From the NCBI GenBank assembly GCA_902364645.1, contig CABJEP010000007.1, positions 60,594 to 122,450 on the forward strand: a stretch of 61,857 bases of DNA, written 5' to 3'. The position numbers were made by a program, and so were the translations under genes. This document shows, in pieces, positions 7,865 to 17,041 of this stretch. Numbering within the stretch: the stretch's first letter is position 1; the number at the start of each line of letters is the position of its first letter. The notes beneath the pieces were generated by a model, which was not told the origin of the DNA, did no database searches, and saw only the letters and a program-made list of their open reading frames with translations. This stretch comes from Coriobacteriaceae bacterium. Lineage in GTDB: Bacteria; Actinomycetota; Coriobacteriia; Coriobacteriales; Coriobacteriaceae.

Positions 7865-9718
7865 TTACATCTGCTCGGGCGCGGAAACGCCAACGAGGGT
7901 AAGCACCAGGGCGAGCGTCACGCGGACAGCGTCGCAAGCTGCCAGACGGGCGCGCGAAAGCTCGGGGTCGACGGGACGGCCCTCGCTCGGCAGAACCTGG
8001 CAGGCAGCGTAGAAGCTGTGGAAGTCGCCGGCGAGCTCCTCGGCAAAGTGGGTCAGACGGAACGGAGCGCGATCGCGAGCACAGCTGGCGATCAGGTCGG
8101 TGAGCTCGTTGAGCTTGCGCGAAAGGGCGAGCTCGGTCGGGTCGGTCAGCAGCGAGTAATCGACGTTCTCACCGATGGCCTTGGCGGCAACGGCCTTCAT
8201 GCCCATCTCGTCGGCCTGCTCGGCGGTAACGTCGGCGGCACGGCGCAGGATGGAGCACACGCGGGCGTGAGCATACTGCACGTAATAGACCGGGTTGGAG
8301 TTGTCGCGCTTCTTAACGGCCTCGATGTCGAAGTCGACCATCTGGTTGGAGCTCTTGGAGATGAGCGTGTAGCGAGCGGCATCGGAGCCGACCTCGTCGA
8401 CGAGCTCCTGCAGGGTCACCATGGTGCCCTTGCGCTTGGACATACGGACGGGCTTGCCGTTACGCAGCAGGTTGACGAGCTGACCCAGCAGAACCTCAAA
8501 CTTGCCGGGGTAACCCAGAGCGTCGCAGACGCAGCGGACGCGCTCGATGTAACCGTGGTGGTCGGCGCCCCAGATGTCGATGACGTGATCGACGCGCTGG
8601 AACTTATCCCAGTGATAGGCGACGTCGGAGGCGAAGTAGGTGTACTCGCCGTCGGACTTGATCAGGACGCGGTCCTTGTCGTCGCCCAGATCGGTGGAGC
8701 GGAACCACAGGGCGCCGTCCTTGGTGTAGAGGTAGCCCATCTTGTCGAGCTTCTCAAAAGCGCGGTCGACGGCGGAGGTGCCGGCGGTCTCGCCCTCGGT
8801 GTCCTTCACATACAGCGAGCGCTCGGAGTACCAACGGTCAAAGTCGCAGTTGACGGCGTGGCAGAGGTCGCGCATGTTGTCGACCATCTTCACGTAGCCG
8901 CGCTCACGGAAGCTCTCCATGCGCTCCTGCGGATCGGCGTCGACCCACTTGTCACCGTCGGTGCGCCAGAACTCGGCAGCCTCATCGATGATGTAGTCGC
9001 CGCCGTAGGAGTCCTTGCCCAGGGTCTCGGCAAAGTTGTCCTGATACGGATGGGTCTCGGGATGCTCGTCGTTCTCGTCGGCAACGAAGGCGTCGCGATC
9101 GGCGATCAGCAGCTTGTGAGCCTCGTCGATATCAACGCCCTGCTTGGCGATGATGTCGGCAAGCTGCATATAGCGCGTGCTGATGGAGTTGCCGAAGGTG
9201 TTCATCTGAGAGCCGTGGTCATTGATGTAGAACTCACGCTGGATCTCATAGCCGGCGTGGTCCATAACGCGGCAGAGCGAATCGCCCAGCGCGGCCCAGC
9301 GGCCGTGGCCGATGTGCATGGGGCCGACGGGGTTGGCGGAAACGAACTCGACCTGGGTCTTCAGGCCACCACCGACGTTAGACTTAGCGAAGTCCATGCC
9401 CTTCTCGCGAGCCTCGCCAAAGATGGCATTCTTGACGGCAACGGAGAGGTAGAAGTTGATGAAGCCGGGGCCTGCGATCTCGACCTTCTCGATCGCGGGG
9501 TCCTCGGGCATATGGGCAACGATGGCCTCGGCGATCTTGCGCGGGGCGCAGTGGGCCAGCTTGGCGGACTTCAGGGCCATGGTAGAGGTCCACTCGCCAT
9601 GAGAAGTGTCAGCCGGTCGCTCGATAGCGCAATCGTCAAGTTCAAATGCGGAAAGGTCGCCGGCCTCCTGGGCCGCAGCAAGCGCAGCGCGTACCAGCTC
9701 TTCAATCTTCTCGGGCAT
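7865..9718 (-). CDS. argS: Arginine--tRNA ligase
   Basis: Class I aminoacyl-tRNA synthetase of 617 residues that charges tRNA-Arg. It has an N-terminal additional domain, then the HIGH motif (HIGHGRW, residues 135-141), a KMSKS-like MSKRKG near residue 425, and a C-terminal anticodon-binding DALR domain ending near the stop. The ATG at 9718 follows AAGGAGGATCT, an almost perfect ribosome site; an upstream in-frame extension of 30 codons has no such site and was rejected. It is transcribed alone, away from carD, and ends at a strong terminator. Confidence 0.97.
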   Translation of the reverse strand: MPEKIEELVRAALAAAQEAGDLSAFELDDCAIERPADTSHGEWTSTMALKSAKLAHCAPRKIAEAIVAHMPEDPAIEKVEIAGPGFINFYLSVAVKNAIFGEAREKGMDFAKSNVGGGLKTQVEFVSANPVGPMHIGHGRWAALGDSLCRVMDHAGYEIQREFYINDHGSQMNTFGNSISTRYMQLADIIAKQGVDIDEAHKLLIADRDAFVADENDEHPETHPYQDNFAETLGKDSYGGDYIIDEAAEFWRTDGDKWVDADPQERMESFRERGYVKMVDNMRDLCHAVNCDFDRWYSERSLYVKDTEGETAGTSAVDRAFEKLDKMGYLYTKDGALWFRSTDLGDDKDRVLIKSDGEYTYFASDVAYHWDKFQRVDHVIDIWGADHHGYIERVRCVCDALGYPGKFEVLLGQLVNLLRNGKPVRMSKRKGTMVTLQELVDEVGSDAARYTLISKSSNQMVDFDIEAVKKRDNSNPVYYVQYAHARVCSILRRAADVTAEQADEMGMKAVAAKAIGENVDYSLLTDPTELALSRKLNELTDLIASCARDRAPFRLTHFAEELAGDFHSFYAACQVLPSEGRPVDPELSRARLAACDAVRVTLALVLTLVGVSAPEQM

Positions 9719-10060
9719 AGATCCTCCTTGTGTTAAAGCCCCCGAGCTCTTGGTCACTCGTAGGGCAAAAGCCAGAGTTTGTAGCACTCTATCACAAGCG
9801 ACGGGCACTGTCGCAGGGTAAAGCTAATAGATATTGCATATGCACAAAAATGACTACAGCTTGCATGGAGTCACTCAAAGATGCCGGTCTGCCTGCAGAT
9901 TATGCAGGCGTTGAAAATGCATAAAGGTGTGAATGAGCTGCGTCTGTTATCGAATACTCTTACCTATCAGAATTGTGTGCTTTTCCTGCATAAAGTAAGG
10001 GTTTCCGCACGTCAGCGTGGTATTCTAGACATACGCAAATTCGTATAAGTTGGAGGTAGC
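9719..10060. other. Divergent promoter region between argS and carD
   Basis: No gene is supported. The gap of 342 bp carries the argS ribosome site at one end and the carD promoter at the other. The middle is AT-richer than its surroundings and includes two TGCAT-containing stretches. Confidence 0.4.
10017..10026 (+). promoter_or_regulatory. Extended -10 promoter of carD
   Basis: TATTCT at 10021-10026 is preceded by TGG, an extended -10 element. No convincing -35 box was seen. The start codon lies 35 bp further on. Confidence 0.45.
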
Positions 10061-10546
10061 ATGTTCTCAATCGGTCAACACGTCATTCATCCGGGTCAGG
10101 GAGTCTGCACCGTCGTCGGTTTTAGGGACGACACGCCGCAGCCCATGCTGCTGCTCGAGACCAAGCAGGGGCATGCGCAGACGATTCTCATGTACCCCGT
10201 GGCGCAGGCCGACCGTCTACATGCCGCCATCTCTCAACAGGATGCCGAGCACCTGCTGAGCCACTACGACGAGCTGGAATGCGACACCTTTACCGAGCGC
10301 AACAGCTCGCTTGAGGAAACGCACTTTAAGCAGCAGCTTAAGCTAGGTGCACCCGAGACAGTCCGTGTGGCAAAAACCATGATGCACCGCATTCGCCAGG
10401 CCGAGGAAGCTGATAAAAAGCCCAGCTCCTACTACATGCGCGTACTCAAGGAGGCCAAGCGTCGTTCCATCGAGGAGTTCGCCGTGGCCTTGGGCGTCAC
10501 CGAGGAGGACGCCGAAGCTCGCCTAGCCCAAGCCGCCCTCAACTAA
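10061..10546 (+). CDS. CarD/CdnL-type transcription regulator
   Basis: RNA-polymerase-binding regulator of 161 residues. The N-terminal CarD/TRCF Tudor-like domain begins FSIGQHVIHPGQGVCTVVGF, matching the family pattern of a basic loop around HPGQG. The C-terminal helical DNA-binding part (KPSSYYMRVLKEAKRRS) follows. In mycobacteria CarD stabilises the open complex at rRNA and other promoters; the length agrees with that family. The ATG is preceded by TTGGAGG. A family A palindrome follows 12 bp after the stop and probably terminates it. Confidence 0.9.
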   Translation: MFSIGQHVIHPGQGVCTVVGFRDDTPQPMLLLETKQGHAQTILMYPVAQADRLHAAISQQDAEHLLSHYDELECDTFTERNSSLEETHFKQQLKLGAPETVRVAKTMMHRIRQAEEADKKPSSYYMRVLKEAKRRSIEEFAVALGVTEEDAEARLAQAALN

Positions 10547-10558
10547 CCCATCCGCGCC

Positions 10559-10600
10559 AAAAACCACCACAAAGGGGACAGGCACCTTTGTGGTGGTTTT
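10559..10600. repeat. Repeat family A, copy 1 (probable terminator of carD)
   Basis: The stem AAAACCACCACAAAGG and its complement enclose the loop GGACAGGCA, followed by TTTTCTTGTT. The hairpin starts 12 bp past the carD stop. The same sequence recurs seven more times in the window. Confidence 0.9.
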
Positions 10601-10654
10601 CTTGTTCCAGTAGTATTCATTCTTAGCGATACCCACGAGCACAAGGAGTCTCTT

Positions 10655-11254
10655 ATGGCAGAGCCGCTTACCGCCGGAATCACCCGCGACCGCGCGTTCG
10701 AACTGCTCAACGAGCACAACAAGGACCCGTTCCACATCACCCATGGCGAGACGGTCGAGGGCACCATGCGCTACTTTGCGCGCGAGTTCGACCCCGAGAA
10801 CGAGGAGTTTTGGGGCATCGTCGGCCTGCTGCACGACCTGGATTGGGAGGAGCATGAGGATGACCCCATGAACCACACCATCTATGCGGCCGAGATCCTC
10901 GAGGACGAGGGCGCATCGCCCGAGCTCATCCGCGCAATTCAGACGCATACGTCCGACTTCAACTCTTCGCTACCCAAGCCCGAGCTGCAGATGGAGAAGA
11001 TCCTGTTTGCCTGCGACGAACTCACCGGTCTAATCGGTGCTGCCGTGATCATGCGTCCGAGCAAAAGCGTCATGGACTTTACGACCAAGTCGCTCAAGAA
11101 AAAGTTCAAGGATAAGCGCTTTGCCGCCGGCTGCTCACGCGACGTGATTTCGCAGGGCGCCGAGATGCTGGGCTGGGAGCTTCCCGAGCTCTTCGACCGT
11201 ACCATCGCGGCCATGCAATCCTTCGCGCCCGATCGCGATACCTTCCAGGCCTAA
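10655..11254 (+). CDS. HD-domain hydrolase
   Basis: Protein of 199 residues in the HD metal-dependent phosphohydrolase superfamily. The first histidine lies in HITHGETV (residue 31 region), the HD pair in GLLHDLDWEEHEDDP (about residue 70), and further histidines in MNHTIYA and IQTHTSD. This order H...HD...H...D fits the family. Related predicted hydrolases are often annotated simply as HDIG proteins; the substrate is unknown. AAGGAG lies just before the ATG. Family A palindromes flank it on both sides. Confidence 0.85.
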   Translation: MAEPLTAGITRDRAFELLNEHNKDPFHITHGETVEGTMRYFAREFDPENEEFWGIVGLLHDLDWEEHEDDPMNHTIYAAEILEDEGASPELIRAIQTHTSDFNSSLPKPELQMEKILFACDELTGLIGAAVIMRPSKSVMDFTTKSLKKKFKDKRFAAGCSRDVISQGAEMLGWELPELFDRTIAAMQSFAPDRDTFQA

Positions 11255-11269
11255 CCGCCCACGCCACCT

Positions 11270-11311
11270 AAAACCACCACAAAGGAGACAGGCGCCTTTG
11301 TGGTGGTTTTT
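11270..11311. repeat. Repeat family A, copy 2
   Basis: Same stem as copy 1 with loop GAGACAGGCG. It lies between the convergent HD and proA genes, about 15 bp from each stop codon. An A-run on one side and a T-run on the other make it a candidate bidirectional terminator. Confidence 0.9.
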
Positions 11312-11325
11312 CGTTTGCAACAGGT

Positions 11326-12612
11326 TTAGGGGCGGACCTGGCCGGTGCCGCGGAGCTTGTATTTGTAGGTGGTGAGGGCCTCGGCGGCAAAGGGGCCGCG
11401 GGCGTGGAGCTTTTGGGTCGAGATGCCAATCTCGGCGCCCAGGCCAAACTCGCCGCCGTCGGTAAAGCGCGTGCTGGCGTTGGCATACACGGCCGAGGCA
11501 TCGACCTCGTCCAGGAAGCGCTCGCAAGCATCCGTGTCCTCTGCAACGATGGCCTCGGAGTGCATCGTGCCGTAGCGGTTGATGTGCGCGATGGCCTCGT
11601 CCTCGTTCGCCACGACCTTCACGCTCATCTCGAGCGCCAGATACTCGCGACCCCAGTCCTCCTCAGTCGCGGCAACGTAGTCATCGCCCTCGGCAAGCCC
11701 GGTGTCGGCGCATGCGGCGCACGTGGCCTCGTCGCCGTGAATGAGCACGCCGTGGTCATGCAGCACGGCCACGACCGCAGGCAAAAACGCATCGGCCACG
11801 GCACGGTCGACCAGCAGCGACTCGGCGGCATTGCACACGCCCACGCGCTGCGTCTTAGCGTTGACGATAATATTGAGCGCTTTATCGAAGTCGGCGGATT
11901 CATGCACGTAGATGTGGCAGTTACCCGTGCCCGTCTCGATCACCGGAACGAGCGACTCGCGCACGCAGCGCTGGATCAGGCCTGCACCGCCGCGCGGAAT
12001 GAGTACGTCGACAACACCGCGGAGCTTCATGAGCTCGCCAGTGGCCTCGCGGTCGGTGGACTCGATCATCGACACGGCCTCGCGCGGGAAGCCCTTGGCC
12101 TCGAGCGCATCGGCCAGCAGCTCAGAAATCATGGCACACGAGTGATAGGCCAGCGAGCCGCCGCGCAGAATGCAGGCGTTGCCGGTACGGATGCAGATGC
12201 CCGCGGCGTCGGCCGTCACGTTGGGACGCGCCTCGTAAACCATGGCGACCAGGCCCAGCGGCACACTCACACGGGTCAGGTCCACGCCGCTTGCAAGCAC
12301 GCGGTGGTCGAGCACGCGGCCCACGGGATCGGGCAGCTCGGCGAGCTTTTCCAGGCCGGCGGCCATGCCCTCGACGCGCTCGGGCGTCAGCAGCAGACGA
12401 TCGAGCAGTCCGGCCGAGGTACCCGCATCGCGCGCAGCGGACATATCGAGCTCGTTGGCGGCGACGATGGAGTCGACGCCGTCGCGCAGCGCCGCGGCCA
12501 TGGCGCGCACGGCCTCCTGGCGCTGTTCATCGCTCGCCGTGGCAAGCGAGGCCGACGCTGCCTTGGCGGCAACGGCAAGATCGTGGACATACGTGGCTAT
12601 ATCGACCGACAT
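11326..12612 (-). CDS. proA: Glutamate-5-semialdehyde dehydrogenase
   Basis: Second enzyme of proline biosynthesis: it reduces glutamyl-5-phosphate with NADPH to glutamate-5-semialdehyde. The protein has 428 residues, the usual length. The catalytic cysteine is in GVCNAAESLLVDR, and the family stretches MVYEARPNVTADA and IPRGGAGLI are present. The ATG follows GGAGAAAGGGC. proB, which makes its substrate, lies 2 kb away on the same strand rather than next to it; a divergently oriented hydrolase gene sits between the two. Confidence 0.97.
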   Translation of the reverse strand: MSVDIATYVHDLAVAAKAASASLATASDEQRQEAVRAMAAALRDGVDSIVAANELDMSAARDAGTSAGLLDRLLLTPERVEGMAAGLEKLAELPDPVGRVLDHRVLASGVDLTRVSVPLGLVAMVYEARPNVTADAAGICIRTGNACILRGGSLAYHSCAMISELLADALEAKGFPREAVSMIESTDREATGELMKLRGVVDVLIPRGGAGLIQRCVRESLVPVIETGTGNCHIYVHESADFDKALNIIVNAKTQRVGVCNAAESLLVDRAVADAFLPAVVAVLHDHGVLIHGDEATCAACADTGLAEGDDYVAATEEDWGREYLALEMSVKVVANEDEAIAHINRYGTMHSEAIVAEDTDACERFLDEVDASAVYANASTRFTDGGEFGLGAEIGISTQKLHARGPFAAEALTTYKYKLRGTGQVRP

Positions 12613-12724
12613 GGGCGGCCCTTTCTCCTAGAAGTTTGCAACCATGGTAGCCGATTTGCGCATGGCCTCGCCCGCGGCGGTAGAATTGGTCAACCCGAAA
12701 CACCGCAACGAACGGAAGACTCAC

Positions 12725-14143
12725 ATGGCCCTCATCACTTCGTACCACGTCCCCGGCCTGTATGTCGAGGACCACAGCATCGACGTCCCCCTCGACTGGC
12801 GCGGCCTGGAGCCGATGCTCCTGGCCGTCGGCAGCACCATGCGCCGCGGCGCTATACCGACACCCATCGCCGGTGCGCCCGAGAGCATCAAGCTCTTCTA
12901 CCGCGTGGTTTGCGCACCCGACCGCATCAACGACGACCTGCCGCTCCTTCTCTTTTTGCAGGGTGGCCCCGGTGGCGAGAGCCCGCGTCCGCTGTCGCCC
13001 ACAAGCGATGGCTGGATCGAAGAGGCCGTCAAGCATTTCCGCGTCGTGCTGCCCGACCAGCGCGGTACCGGGCGCAGCAGCTGTGTAGACGGGCGCACGA
13101 TTGCCGCACTGGGCGAGCGCGCCGAGGCGGCCGGCTCCGATGCTGCCCGCTCGCAGGCGGACTTCCTCAAGCGCCACCTCGCCAGCTCCATCGTGCGCGA
13201 TTTTGAGTACCTGCGCCTGGTGGGCTTTGGCGGCAGGCCCTGGGTCACGCTCGGGCAGAGCTACGGCGGCTTTTTGACGCTGAGCTACCTGTCGCTCTTC
13301 CCCGAGGGCGTGGCGGCAAGCTTTACCTGCGGCGGCATCCCCCACGTACCGGCGAGCGCAAGCGAGGTCTACGCGCACACCTTCCCGCGCATGGCTGCCA
13401 AGACGCAGCAGTATTACAACCGCTACCCCGCCGACGTCGAGCGCGTGGCGGCCCTGGCAGATGCCCTCGAGGAGCAAAAGCCCTTGCTACCCGACGGCTC
13501 GCCGATGACGGTCGAACGCCTGCAGCTCATGGGCAGCGACTTTGGCATGAAGCCGAGCTTTGAGCGCATGCATTGGATTATCGATCATGCTTTTGTTGAC
13601 GGCGACGGCACGCTGGCCTGCGGCGCCTCGGTATCTGACAGCTTTTTGATGCGCGCCTTCGAGCGCACCAACACGCGCACGAATCCGCTGTACTGGACGC
13701 TTCAGGAGTTCATCTACGCCGACGGCGACACCATGCCCATTCGCTGGGCCGCGGCAGAAGAGAAGGCCCATCGTGCCGAGTTCGACACGCTCACGCGACC
13801 GCTCATGTTTACCGGCGAGGCCATGTTCCCGTGGATGTTTGAGCAGATGCCCGAACTTAAGCCCTTCAAGCCGGCGATGGATCTGCTTATGGAAGACACC
13901 AGCTGGGACAAGATCTATGACCCGCAGCGCCTGGCGTGCAACGAGGTGCCCCTGCAGGCCGCGGTGTACTTCGATGACATGTACGTGGACTCGGGCATGC
14001 AGCTCGATACGCTCAGCCGCGTGGGCAACTCGCATGCCTGGGTGACCAACGAGTTCGAGCACGACGGCTTGCACGGCAGCGTGGTGTTCAAGCACCTCTT
14101 CGACGAAGCCCTCAACCGCGGAGACCTGCGCCAGATCTTCTAG
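12725..14143 (+). CDS. Alpha/beta hydrolase, proline iminopeptidase-like
   Basis: Serine hydrolase of 472 residues, peptidase family S33 type. The oxyanion region GGPGGESPRP, the strand motif DQRGTGRS and the nucleophile elbow GQSYGGF (S179) are all visible. The late histidine is probably in NEFEHDGLHG. S33 enzymes of this size release N-terminal proline or similar residues from peptides. Its place between proA and proB suits a role in proline supply, but this is inference. The start at ATG 12725 was chosen because family proteins begin close to YHVPGLYVEDHSIDVPLDW. Confidence 0.8.
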   Translation: MALITSYHVPGLYVEDHSIDVPLDWRGLEPMLLAVGSTMRRGAIPTPIAGAPESIKLFYRVVCAPDRINDDLPLLLFLQGGPGGESPRPLSPTSDGWIEEAVKHFRVVLPDQRGTGRSSCVDGRTIAALGERAEAAGSDAARSQADFLKRHLASSIVRDFEYLRLVGFGGRPWVTLGQSYGGFLTLSYLSLFPEGVAASFTCGGIPHVPASASEVYAHTFPRMAAKTQQYYNRYPADVERVAALADALEEQKPLLPDGSPMTVERLQLMGSDFGMKPSFERMHWIIDHAFVDGDGTLACGASVSDSFLMRAFERTNTRTNPLYWTLQEFIYADGDTMPIRWAAAEEKAHRAEFDTLTRPLMFTGEAMFPWMFEQMPELKPFKPAMDLLMEDTSWDKIYDPQRLACNEVPLQAAVYFDDMYVDSGMQLDTLSRVGNSHAWVTNEFEHDGLHGSVVFKHLFDEALNRGDLRQIF

Positions 14144-14144
14144 C

Positions 14145-14198
14145 AAAGGAGTGTCCCAAAGTGCCGGCACATAAGGAACGTCCCCAAGTGCCGGAAAA
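14145..14198. repeat. Repeat family B, inner unit
   Basis: It reads CAAAGGAGTGTCCC, then GTGCCGGCAC, GTCCCC and AGTGCCGG. The same succession is found at 26.9, 49.05 and 61.64 kb. It begins directly after the hydrolase stop codon. Confidence 0.8.
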
Positions 14199-14199
14199 G

Positions 14200-14245
14200 G
14201 AGAGGCAGCACTGCTGGCAAAACGAGCCGCAGCGCTGCCTCTCTT
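14200..14245. terminator. Bidirectional terminator between the hydrolase gene and proB
   Basis: GAGAGGCAGC and GCTGCCTCTC pair, with CTGC/GCAG inside after one mismatch. The forward side is followed by TTTATG, the reverse side by CTTTTCC. It overlaps the proB stop codon. Confidence 0.75.
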
Positions 14246-15372
14246 TATGCAAACACTATCAAGTTGTCCCTATGGATCGCGGGCTTCTCGGCCAGGTCTG
14301 CGAGCAGGCGGTTGCTGGCAATCTGGTCCTGGCGGCGGCCGGCGGCAAGCTCCAGCACGTCCGAATCGGCCTCGGCGATACCACGGGCGACAACCATGCC
14401 GCTCGGGTCGCACACGTCGAGCACATCGCCCTCGGCAAACTGGCCATCGACCTCGCGAATACCCACCGCGAGCAGCGACGATCCGCGGCTGACCAGCGCC
14501 TTCGCGGCGCCGTCATCGACCGTCACCGAGCCGTGCGCCTTGTCGCCCAGTGCAATCCACAACTTGCGCGGCGCAATGTCCAGGCGCTCCGCCGGCGGAT
14601 CGAACAGCGTACCCACGCTCTCGCCGCGGGCCAGACGCACGAGCGCATCGGGCTCCTCGCCCGAGCAAATCACGCTTTGAATGCCCGCCGTCATGAGAAT
14701 GCGGCTCGCGCGAATCTTGGTGATCATGCCGCCCGTACCCACCGATGTGGAAGAATCGCCCGCCGAGGCGATAATCTTGGCATCGATCTTATGCACGACC
14801 GGGATAAACTCGGCCGTCGGATCCTCATGCGGATTGGCGGTGTAGAGGCCATCGATGTCCGAGAGCGTCACGCACAGATCGGCAGAAACCAGGCAGCTCA
14901 CAAGCGCCGCCAGCGTGTCGTTGTCGCCAAACTTGATCTCATCGACGGTGACGGTATCGTTCTCGTTGACGACCGGCACCACGCCGAGCTCCACCAGGCG
15001 AAGCAGGGCGTCGCGCGCGTGCAGGTAGGACGTGCGGCGCGCCGTGTCGTGACGCGTGAGCAACACGAGCGAGGTGAGCAGGTCGCGCGCATGGAACTCC
15101 TCGTCGTAGGCCGACGAGATGATGCACTGACCGGCCGAGGCGCAGGCCTGCAGGCTCGGCAGGTCGCCGACCGGCTTACGGTCGAAGCCCAGCACGGGAT
15201 AGCCGCAGGCAATGGCGCCCGAGCTCACCACGATCAGGCGCCAGCCAAGCTCGCGCAGCGCTGCGGCCTGGTCGGCAAGCCCGCCGATAAAGGCGCGGTT
15301 GACCTTGCCGTCGGCGCCCACCACCGTGGACGAACCGATCTTTACCACCATCGTTTTATAAGAAGTCGTCAT
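14245..15372 (-). CDS. proB: Glutamate 5-kinase
   Basis: First enzyme of proline synthesis: ATP-dependent phosphorylation of glutamate. The protein has 375 residues: an amino-acid kinase domain (VVKIGSSTVV at the N-terminus, SSGAIACG, NENDTVTVDEIKFGDND, GTGGMITK) followed by a C-terminal PUA domain from about residue 280. In other bacteria the PUA domain affects proline feedback. The ribosome site at ATG 15372 is weak; a second ATG seven codons on is a possible alternative. It does not overlap proA, so the two are separate transcription units. Confidence 0.96.
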   Translation of the reverse strand: MTTSYKTMVVKIGSSTVVGADGKVNRAFIGGLADQAAALRELGWRLIVVSSGAIACGYPVLGFDRKPVGDLPSLQACASAGQCIISSAYDEEFHARDLLTSLVLLTRHDTARRTSYLHARDALLRLVELGVVPVVNENDTVTVDEIKFGDNDTLAALVSCLVSADLCVTLSDIDGLYTANPHEDPTAEFIPVVHKIDAKIIASAGDSSTSVGTGGMITKIRASRILMTAGIQSVICSGEEPDALVRLARGESVGTLFDPPAERLDIAPRKLWIALGDKAHGSVTVDDGAAKALVSRGSSLLAVGIREVDGQFAEGDVLDVCDPSGMVVARGIAEADSDVLELAAGRRQDQIASNRLLADLAEKPAIHRDNLIVFA

Positions 15373-15451
15373 ACGTCAAACCAATCAACTGTTCAGCGAA
15401 CGGCCGAGCTGGCGGCCAAGGAAGCGTGACTCGCCCCTACCGCCCAAGGAA

Positions 15452-16957
15452 TTAGTGAGCCCAGGGAAAGGCAGAAGCCGCGGCCATGTTCTTGCGCACA
15501 AGCTCGTCGCGCACCTGTGCCAAGCCCTGCTCCATGCCCACCACATAAGTCTGCGGGTACAGGAAGCGCTTGTAGACCGGATCCAGATGGTCCAGTGCCC
15601 AGGTGCAACGCTCGCGTGCGTCCTCAATGCTCTCGCGCGGGGCAACGGCGCTGCCATCGCGCACGATCGGCGCCAGCAGCTCGCGATACTCGAGCTCGGA
15701 CACATCGGTCACCAGCGCAGCATCGTTCACGGCCACGAGGGTATTACCGCGCGCGGCGCCCTCCCCAGACAGATGATCCTCGTCATAGATCATGTCGCAG
15801 ATCGGGCCGCCAAAGCCGTCGTAATAACGGCGCACGCGCTGCACACCCGGGATCGTGCGCTTGTAGGGCTGCTCGGAGAGCTTAACCACCGGCGTCCACG
15901 GATCCGTCTCGCTCGCACGGCGGGCGGAAAGCTTATACACACCGCCAAGCGCCGGCTGGTCGTAGCAGGTCGCGAGCTTGGTACCCACACCAAAGCTATC
16001 GATGGGCGCACCCTGATCGAGCAGCGACTGAATCGTGTACTCGTCCAGATCGTTGGAAACCGAGATCCCTACATAGGGCAGGCCCTCGGCATCAAAACGG
16101 CCACGCACATATTTGGAGAGCTTGGCGAGGTCGCCCGAGTCGATGCGAATAGCCGACAGGCGCTCGCCCACCGCCTCCATCTCCTTGGCAACCGTAATGG
16201 CATGCTCGCAGCCCTCGCGCACATCGTAGGTGTCGATGAGCAGCGTACAGTTCTTGGGGCTCGACTTGGCAAAGGCACGGAAGGCCTCGAGCTCGGAATC
16301 GAAGCTCATCACCCAGCTGTGCGCATGCGTGCCAAAGACGGGAATACCGTAGCGGCGGCCGGCGAGCACATTGGACGTAGAGGAACAGCCGGCAACGTAG
16401 CTCGCGCGCGCGACGGCCAGGCCGCCATCGGGACCCTGGGCGCGGCGCAGGCCAAACTCGGCCACGGGACGGCCGTCCGCCGCCAGCACCACGCGCGCCG
16501 TCTTGGTGGCGACAAGCGTCTGGAAGCCGACGATGTTGAGCAGCGCCGTCTCGAGCAGCTGGCACTCCAGCGCGGGGCCGGTAACGCGCACCATGGGCTC
16601 ACGCGGAAAGACGAGCTCGCCCTCGGGGACGGCGTCGATGTTTACATGCGCACGAAAATCGCGCAGGTAGTCGAGGAATTCAGGCTTGAACATCGCGCCG
16701 CCGGCCGGGGCCTGGAGCGAGGCGAGGTAGTCGATGTCCTCGGGCGTAAAGCGCAGGTTCTCGACCAGCTCGGGCAGCTCGGCGGTACCGCACATGACGG
16801 CATAGGCGCTACCAAAGGGATGGTCGCGGTAAAACGCGGTAAAACAACCCTGCTCATTGGCCTTGCCGCTCTCCCACAGGCCCTGGGCCATAGTGAGCTC
16901 GTACAGATCGGTAAGCATTGCGATGTCGGTGGGATGAGAGATATCGGTCAAAGCCAT
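15452..16957 (-). CDS. pncB: Nicotinate phosphoribosyltransferase
   Basis: Salvages nicotinate to nicotinate mononucleotide for NAD synthesis. The protein has 501 residues. It begins MLTDLYELTMAQG, the family hallmark, and includes the PRPP-binding type stretches IRIDSGDL and GVGTKLATC and the NAPRTase pattern KLSEQPYKRTIPG. It belongs to the long NAPRTase subfamily. GAAAGGTCG precedes the ATG. It lies upstream of proB on the same strand with an 80-bp gap and no clear terminator, so read-through is possible, though no functional link is evident. Confidence 0.96.
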   Translation of the reverse strand: MALTDISHPTDIAMLTDLYELTMAQGLWESGKANEQGCFTAFYRDHPFGSAYAVMCGTAELPELVENLRFTPEDIDYLASLQAPAGGAMFKPEFLDYLRDFRAHVNIDAVPEGELVFPREPMVRVTGPALECQLLETALLNIVGFQTLVATKTARVVLAADGRPVAEFGLRRAQGPDGGLAVARASYVAGCSSTSNVLAGRRYGIPVFGTHAHSWVMSFDSELEAFRAFAKSSPKNCTLLIDTYDVREGCEHAITVAKEMEAVGERLSAIRIDSGDLAKLSKYVRGRFDAEGLPYVGISVSNDLDEYTIQSLLDQGAPIDSFGVGTKLATCYDQPALGGVYKLSARRASETDPWTPVVKLSEQPYKRTIPGVQRVRRYYDGFGGPICDMIYDEDHLSGEGAARGNTLVAVNDAALVTDVSELEYRELLAPIVRDGSAVAPRESIEDARERCTWALDHLDPVYKRFLYPQTYVVGMEQGLAQVRDELVRKNMAAASAFPWAH

Positions 16958-17041
16958 GGGGCGACCTTTCGGATGCGTTGTGCAGAGGTTGAGGGTTGGA
17001 CAAGGGCAGAGTGTTCGGACATGACGCCCGATGTAAATCGG

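Noticed and set aside
7853..9736. Long forward open frame opposite argS, and similar ones opposite rho, proA, pncB and pckA
   Set aside because: They are mirror frames of GC-rich genes, have no ribosome sites and resemble no protein.
15373..15451. pncB-proB operon
   Set aside because: Same strand and a short gap, but no overlap or coupling and unrelated pathways; left as possible read-through only.
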